Source of the DNA: Actinomycetota bacterium
Lineage (GTDB): Bacteria; Actinomycetota; Thermoleophilia; Gaiellales; Gaiellaceae
Reading direction: 5' to 3'
Assembly: GCA_013696185.1 (NCBI GenBank)
Contig: JACCZA010000306.1
Coordinates: forward strand, 1 to 5,809
DNA: 5,809 nt
A program made the translations under genes and the position numbers. Shown piece by piece: positions 1 to 3,479 of this stretch. How positions within the stretch are numbered: position 1 is the first letter of the stretch; each line of letters begins with the position of its first letter. The notes beneath the pieces were generated by a model. The model did no database searches. It had not been told where the DNA came from and was given only the letters and a program-made list of their open reading frames with translations.

Positions 1-81
1 GCTCTCGCCTGCCGCGGTGGCAGCGACCACGCAGAGGACGAGCGCGACGCGCACGCAGCCACGGTTCGCCCTAGCCGTCAC
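1..81 (-). CDS. Start of a probable exported protein (partial, runs off left edge)
   Basis: A GTG at 81-79 opens a frame that stays open for all 27 codons to the window edge. It reads MTARANRGCVRVALVLCVVA, then ATAAGES. This looks like a Sec signal peptide: basic residues at positions 4, 7 and 11, a hydrophobic core at about 12-25, and small residues (Ala-Thr-Ala-Ala-Gly) where signal peptidase I could cut. There is no good lipobox. The start is supported by a strong Shine-Dalgarno-like GGAAGGA at 92-86, four bases upstream, and by an 11-bp overlap with the stop of the preceding protease gene, in keeping with the other overlapping junctions. An in-frame GTG at 54-52 is an alternative start but lacks a visible ribosome binding site. 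The mature protein lies outside the window, so its function is unknown. The frame is short and could be chance, but the ribosome site, overlap and signal-like composition agree. Confidence 0.5.
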   Translation of the reverse strand, partial: MTARANRGCVRVALVLCVVAATAAGES

Positions 82-772
82 CGGTTCCTTCCAGCGTCAC
101 CGAGGCGAGCAGCCCGATCGCGTTGAACGCGCCGTGCAGGACGATCCCGGGCACGACGCTGTTCGAGCGCCGCCGCAGCCACCCGAGCCCGAGCCCGAAG
201 GCCACGAGCACCGGCAGCGCGCGCACGAGCCCGTGCGCCAGCCCGAACAGGAGCGCGCTCCCGACGATCGCGAACGTGCCGCCGAAGCGCTCGAGCAGCG
301 AGAACCCCGCGCCGCGGAACATGAGCTCCTCGACGACCGGCACGAAGGTCGAGACGAGCACGAAGTTCGCCACGAACGGTGTCGCCCGGGAGGGGTCCCA
401 CTCCTCCGGGGTGAGACCCTGCTCCTCCCCCGCCCGCAGGAGGGGGCCGAGCACGAGCGAGAGCACGAAGATGCCGACGAGCACCCCCGCGGCCCAGCCG
501 GCCGCCGCCTTCCAGCTGCGCGGGCGGCGAAGCGCGAGGAGCTCCCGCGCCGGCGCGCCGGCGGCGATCCAGAGGATGATCGCGAGCATGAGCCCGAACT
601 GGACGAGGGTTCCCACCGCGGTCGACCAGAGGTAGAAGATGTCACGCCGCTCCACCGGGGTGTCCCCGGCGAGCAGGCGCGACGAGTAGTTGAGGACGAC
701 GAGAGCGCCGACGAGGCCGAGCCAGCCCGCGAGTCGCCCCGTGCCGCGTCCCCGGAGGGGCAGTGCGCTCAT
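71..772 (-). CDS. CPBP (CAAX/Abi) family intramembrane metalloprotease
   Basis: This 233-residue integral membrane protein carries the three conserved motifs of the CPBP/Rce1-like family. They are E148-E149-L-M-F-R153 (EExxxR), F176-G-L-A-H180 (FxxxH) and H213-G-A-F-N217 (HxxxN). The Glu and His residues form the intramembrane catalytic or metal site in characterised relatives. Hydrophobic segments fall at about 14-29, 48-71, 88-112, 133-147, 165-178, 185-199 and 207-226. Its length is typical of bacterial members, which are linked to CAAX-like protein processing, bacteriocin immunity or membrane proteolysis. The substrate cannot be read from the sequence. The ATG at 772 is supported by GGAG at 783-780 with a seven-base spacer, and it overlaps the HAD stop as ATGA, implying coupled translation. 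All three motifs are intact. The family call is firm and the biological role is open. Confidence 0.93.
   Translation of the reverse strand: MSALPLRGRGTGRLAGWLGLVGALVVLNYSSRLLAGDTPVERRDIFYLWSTAVGTLVQFGLMLAIILWIAAGAPARELLALRRPRSWKAAAGWAAGVLVGIFVLSLVLGPLLRAGEEQGLTPEEWDPSRATPFVANFVLVSTFVPVVEELMFRGAGFSLLERFGGTFAIVGSALLFGLAHGLVRALPVLVAFGLGLGWLRRRSNSVVPGIVLHGAFNAIGLLASVTLEGTGDG
86..92 (-). promoter_or_regulatory. Ribosome binding site for the left-edge partial gene
   Basis: On the minus strand this reads GGAAGGA, close to the consensus Shine-Dalgarno, with a four-base spacer (ACCG) to the GTG at 81-79. It lies inside the last codons of the CPBP protease gene. It is the main reason for believing that a fourth leftward gene begins here and for choosing that GTG over the one at 54. 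Confidence 0.5.
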
Positions 773-1407
773 GCCCAGGCTCCGAGCGCCCCCGCGAGCG
801 GCGCTGCAACGAAGGCCATGCCGGCGGCTCGGGCTCCCGCCTCGTCGTCTCGCCCGTCGCCGACGTGGAGTGCCCGCCCCGGAGGGACGCCGAGCCGTGC
901 GAGCGCCAGCGCGAACGGGCCAGGGGCGGGCTTCGCGGCTCCCGCCTCCGCGGAGGTGACGACGCAGGCGAGGCGAGCGCGGAGACCGAGTGCCTCCAGG
1001 TGGTCGTGGAGTCCGACGTCCCAGTTCGAGACGACCCCGAGCGCCAGTCCGAGGCCGCCGAGCCGTGCGAGCGCCGACTGCACCCCGGGGAGGCAGCGGA
1101 AGCGGATCGCGGCGACGAAGGAGTCCACGAACGCCTCTGGCTCGAGCGGCCGCCCGAGCTCGGCGAGGAAGACTCCGGCGCAGCGGAGCCGCAGGTCGGC
1201 GAGCGAGGTCGCGTCGGCGCCGTCGAGCACCCGGGCGCGGTAGTAGGCGACCTCGGCCCGGAAGGCCCGCGCGACCTCGGCCTCCTCCCGCTCGACGCCG
1301 TGGGACGCGAGCGCCGCCCGCAGCGAGGGCACGGGCACGTCGAGCTCCACGAGCGTCCCGTGGGCATCGATCGTCACCGCGTCGAGCTCCGCGAGCCGCC
1401 CGCTCAC
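769..1407 (-). CDS. HAD-superfamily hydrolase, haloacid-dehalogenase-like motif I
   Basis: This is a soluble HAD-fold hydrolase of about 212 residues. Numbered from the GTG at 1407, motif I is D14-A-H16-G-T18-L, with D14 the expected nucleophile. Motif II is V-V-S127-N-W-D, motif III is the Lys of A-K159-P-A-P, and motif IV is G-D184-G-R-D-D188-E-A-G-A. A helical cap lies between motifs I and II (about residues 24-105). The second Asp of motif I, the acid/base in HAD phosphatases, is replaced by His16. L-2-haloacid dehalogenases have Asp-Ala-Tyr-Gly-Thr here, so the enzyme may not be an ordinary phosphatase. The substrate is unknown. The start at 1407 is preferred because it overlaps the upstream mannosyltransferase stop as GTGA, like the next junction. 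A GTG at 1431 would add eight residues and make a 28-bp overlap. Neither start has a strong ribosome site. The downstream CPBP gene overlaps by 4 bp. Confidence 0.88.
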   Translation of the reverse strand: MSGRLAELDAVTIDAHGTLVELDVPVPSLRAALASHGVEREEAEVARAFRAEVAYYRARVLDGADATSLADLRLRCAGVFLAELGRPLEPEAFVDSFVAAIRFRCLPGVQSALARLGGLGLALGVVSNWDVGLHDHLEALGLRARLACVVTSAEAGAAKPAPGPFALALARLGVPPGRALHVGDGRDDEAGARAAGMAFVAAPLAGALGAWA

Positions 1408-2642
1408 GCGACCCACTGCCAGAGCGACCACTGCACGACGGACATCCCGAGCAGCGCGGCGCTCGTCGCCGTGAGCGCGGTGTGCAGGCGGGGCCTACCG
1501 GCTGTGAGCGCTGCGAGTGCGAGGAAGAGCGGGAAGACGGCGAGCCCGAAGCGAGGCAGCGAGAGCAGCGGCCAGCGATCGCTCGGAACGCTGAGCGGGA
1601 TCGCCAGGCTGAGCGCGCAGAAGAGGCCGTACGGAGCGCCGAAGCGTCGCCAGGCGACGGCCGCGAGGGCGACGAAGACCGCCAGCCAGGCGAGGGAGCT
1701 CAGATTCACGACAGCTGCGTGCATCGGGTCTGCGTCCTCGATCGGCCAGAACACCCGTCCGGAAGATCCCTCCACGAGTTGCCGCGCCCCGGCCCAGCCG
1801 GCGCGGAGGCCATCGAGCGCTCCGCCGAGCGGGCCGAGCGGCGAGAGGGCGCGGTGCCAGCGCTCCTGGGCGCCGGCGAACGCGAGCGCGTCGCCCGTCT
1901 GCAGCCACAGGGCGAGCGGGTAGAAGGAGAAGAGGAGCGGTGCGAGCGTCAGGCTCGCGAGCGCGCGGCGGCGCGCGGGGCTGCGCCAGGCGATCAGCGC
2001 GAGCGCCGGCAACAGGGCGAGCGCCAGCGGCCGCGTCAGGAGCGCGAGCCCCGCGAGCGCCGCGGCGGGCACCCACCGGCCGCGCTCGGCAAGGAGGAAC
2101 GAGCCAAGCAGGAGGAGGAGCAGGAGCGACTCCGCGTAGACGGCGCCGAGGAAGAGCGACGTGGGGAACAGCGCGAGGTAGAGCACGGTGCGGCGAGCGC
2201 CCTCCGCGCCCAGCCGACTCTCCGCGAGGCGCGCCAGGAGGAGGAAGGCGCCCAGGCAGGCCGCGAGCGAGACGAGCGTGCCCGCGAGCACGAAGTGGCC
2301 GCCCAGCACGCGGCCGGTGCCTCCGACCAGCAGTGGATAGAGCGGGAAGAAGGCGGCCGTGCCCCCCGCCCCGTAGCCGTCATGGGCGATTTGCAGGTAG
2401 AACGACGAGTCCCAGCGCGCCCAGACGTCCGCCGCCCAGCCGAGCTCGTGCGCGAGCGCGCTGTCCCAGCGCGCGGCGCGCGGGTGCCGATTCGGCTCGA
2501 ACCAGGCGTACGCGAGCAGGGCGAGCAGCCACAGGGCCGCGCGGCTCCAGAGGAAGATCTCGAGCGCCGGCCCGAGTGCTCGCCGGAGCCTGAGCTCCGG
2601 GGTCGGAGCGGGCGCGTGCCGAACCCGTTGATCGGCGCTCAC
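1404..2642 (-). CDS. PIG-V-like (GPI mannosyltransferase-type) integral membrane glycosyltransferase
   Basis: This 412-residue multi-pass membrane protein resembles the PIG-V/Mannosyl_trans2 family, GT-C-fold enzymes that use lipid-linked sugar donors. An early extracytoplasmic loop holds W-A-R-W-D78-S-S-F-Y-L-Q-I-A-H-D-G-Y (74-90), the conserved R-W-D and I-A-x-x-G-Y block. It is followed by A-F-F-P-L-Y-P (97-103), A-L-F-P-T-S-L-F (157-164) with Y-A-E-S (169-172), and a late L-P-R-F (362-365) before another membrane segment. Roughly ten hydrophobic helices are visible, including 116-140, 155-184, 190-219, 229-247, 313-331, 338-352, 366-380 and 387-405. The GTG at 2642 is the only plausible nearby start; no clear Shine-Dalgarno precedes it, and a TATCAT box lies only ten bases upstream. 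It is the first gene of the leftward group and overlaps the HAD gene. Bacterial members are usually annotated as mannosyltransferases, but the sugar and acceptor here are unknown. Confidence 0.85.
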   Translation of the reverse strand: MSADQRVRHAPAPTPELRLRRALGPALEIFLWSRAALWLLALLAYAWFEPNRHPRAARWDSALAHELGWAADVWARWDSSFYLQIAHDGYGAGGTAAFFPLYPLLVGGTGRVLGGHFVLAGTLVSLAACLGAFLLLARLAESRLGAEGARRTVLYLALFPTSLFLGAVYAESLLLLLLLGSFLLAERGRWVPAAALAGLALLTRPLALALLPALALIAWRSPARRRALASLTLAPLLFSFYPLALWLQTGDALAFAGAQERWHRALSPLGPLGGALDGLRAGWAGARQLVEGSSGRVFWPIEDADPMHAAVVNLSSLAWLAVFVALAAVAWRRFGAPYGLFCALSLAIPLSVPSDRWPLLSLPRFGLAVFPLFLALAALTAGRPRLHTALTATSAALLGMSVVQWSLWQWVA

Positions 2643-2753
2643 GACGGGCTCGATGATACTGCGCCGGCCTCACCTCGATTCCGGCGGGGCCCTCCGGGAG
2701 ACTGGTCTCGCCCGCGTCTGAGGATCGGCAGCCCCGGCGTCGAAGGTGGAGCC
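2643..2753. promoter_or_regulatory. Divergent intergenic control region with candidate overlapping -10 boxes
   Basis: This 111-bp gap is the only true intergenic space in the window and must drive both gene groups unless they are read from further away. On the minus strand TATCAT (2658-2653) matches the -10 consensus at five of six bases. On the plus strand the same spot gives GATACT (2655-2660), also a fair -10. Neither has a convincing -35 at 16-18 bases. The minus-strand box ends ten bases before the mannosyltransferase GTG, so that message may be leaderless or nearly so. The plus-strand box would leave a leader of roughly 85-90 bases before the MscS GTG. No clear operator palindrome or riboswitch was recognised. 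The assignment rests on reading alone. Confidence 0.35.
2742..2750 (+). promoter_or_regulatory. Ribosome binding site setting the MscS start
   Basis: GAAGGTGGA lies just upstream of the GTG at 2754 and resembles AAGGAGG with one substitution. The reading frame is open far upstream (to 990), so this site, together with the first MscS-like transmembrane helix beginning right after it, decides the start. Confidence 0.6.
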
Positions 2754-3479
2754 GTGTCCGCTCTGGAGCGCACGCTCGTCGTCGGCGCCGTGATCGCGGT
2801 CACGATCGTGGCGGCCCGGCTGACCGAGCGCTGGCTCTCGCGGCGCCAGCTCGATCCCGAGGACGCCACGCGCCTGCGGGTGCTGCGGCGGACGCTCGTG
2901 AGCGGCATCGTCATCGTCGGCGTGCTCTCGGCGCTGCTCGCCGTGCCGCAGATCCAGGCGGTCGCGGGCGGCATCCTCGCCTCCTCGGCGGTCGTCGGGC
3001 TCGTGGTCGGCTTCGCCGCCCAGCGGACCCTCTCGAACGTCGTGGCGGGACTCCTGATCGCGTTCACGCAGCCGCTGCGCATCGGCGATCGCGTGGAGAT
3101 CGGCGGAGTCGCGGGCGTGGTCGAGGAGATCGCCCTCACCTACACGTTCATCCGCACCGACGATCGGGCGCGCCTCGTGATCCCGAACGACAAGCTGGCC
3201 TCGGATACGATCCGCAACTCCACCATCGTCAGCCGAGAGAAAGTCGCCGAGGTCACCCTGCAGGTTCCGCTCGCCCAGAGTCTCGGCTCCGTGGTCGACC
3301 TGCTCCGCGCCGAGCTGTCGAGCGAGCGGGAGCCCCAGGTCTTCGTCAGCGCCCTCGACGCGAGCGCCACGGTCACCATCCGCGCCCGCGCCGGGAACGA
3401 GGACGAGGCCGAGGAGCTCGAGCACGACCTGCGCGCACGGGCGCACGAGCGCCTCCGCACCGAGGGGATCTACGCATGA
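2754..3479 (+). CDS. Small-conductance mechanosensitive ion channel, MscS family
   Basis: This 241-residue inner membrane channel opens under membrane tension to release solutes during hypo-osmotic shock. Hydrophobic helices lie at about 8-22 and 48-66, followed by the pore helix at about 72-105 with the Gly/Ala-rich pattern V-G-L-V-V-G-F-A-A-Q90-R. Next comes the signature L-S-N95-V-V-A-G-L-L-I-A, then Q-P-L-R-I-G-D112-R-V-E-I-G-G and G-V-V-E-E-I of the beta domain, and I-P-N-D-K with N-S-T-I in the same domain. A C-terminal alpha/beta domain follows, but the protein stops at T-E-G-I-Y-A, where E. coli MscS (286 residues) continues into its beta-barrel tail. Only two helices precede the pore helix, as in MscS itself. 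The frame is open back to 990, but that stretch is the antisense of the mannosyltransferase group, so the GTG at 2754 with GAAGGTGGA upstream is chosen. The stop overlaps the PBP start as ATGA, so the two are probably co-translated. Confidence 0.92.
   Translation: MSALERTLVVGAVIAVTIVAARLTERWLSRRQLDPEDATRLRVLRRTLVSGIVIVGVLSALLAVPQIQAVAGGILASSAVVGLVVGFAAQRTLSNVVAGLLIAFTQPLRIGDRVEIGGVAGVVEEIALTYTFIRTDDRARLVIPNDKLASDTIRNSTIVSREKVAEVTLQVPLAQSLGSVVDLLRAELSSEREPQVFVSALDASATVTIRARAGNEDEAEELEHDLRARAHERLRTEGIYA

Noticed and set aside
17..1923. Plus-strand open frames opposite the CPBP and HAD genes
   Set aside because: They are compositionally biased (Arg, Ala, Glu, Pro) and lack motifs. The minus-strand genes have complete family signatures.
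990..2753. Long plus-strand open frame upstream of and in frame with MscS (open from 990)
   Set aside because: It is antisense to the mannosyltransferase and HAD genes, and its product is an Arg/Pro/Glu-rich low-complexity sequence with no domain. High third-position GC removes stops from such frames. The MscS homology and ribosome site begin only at 2754.
2643..2753. A terminator hairpin or riboswitch in the intergenic gap
   Set aside because: GC-rich short inverted matches can be found but none is followed by a T run, and no known riboswitch core was recognised. The gap lies between divergent starts, where no terminator is expected.
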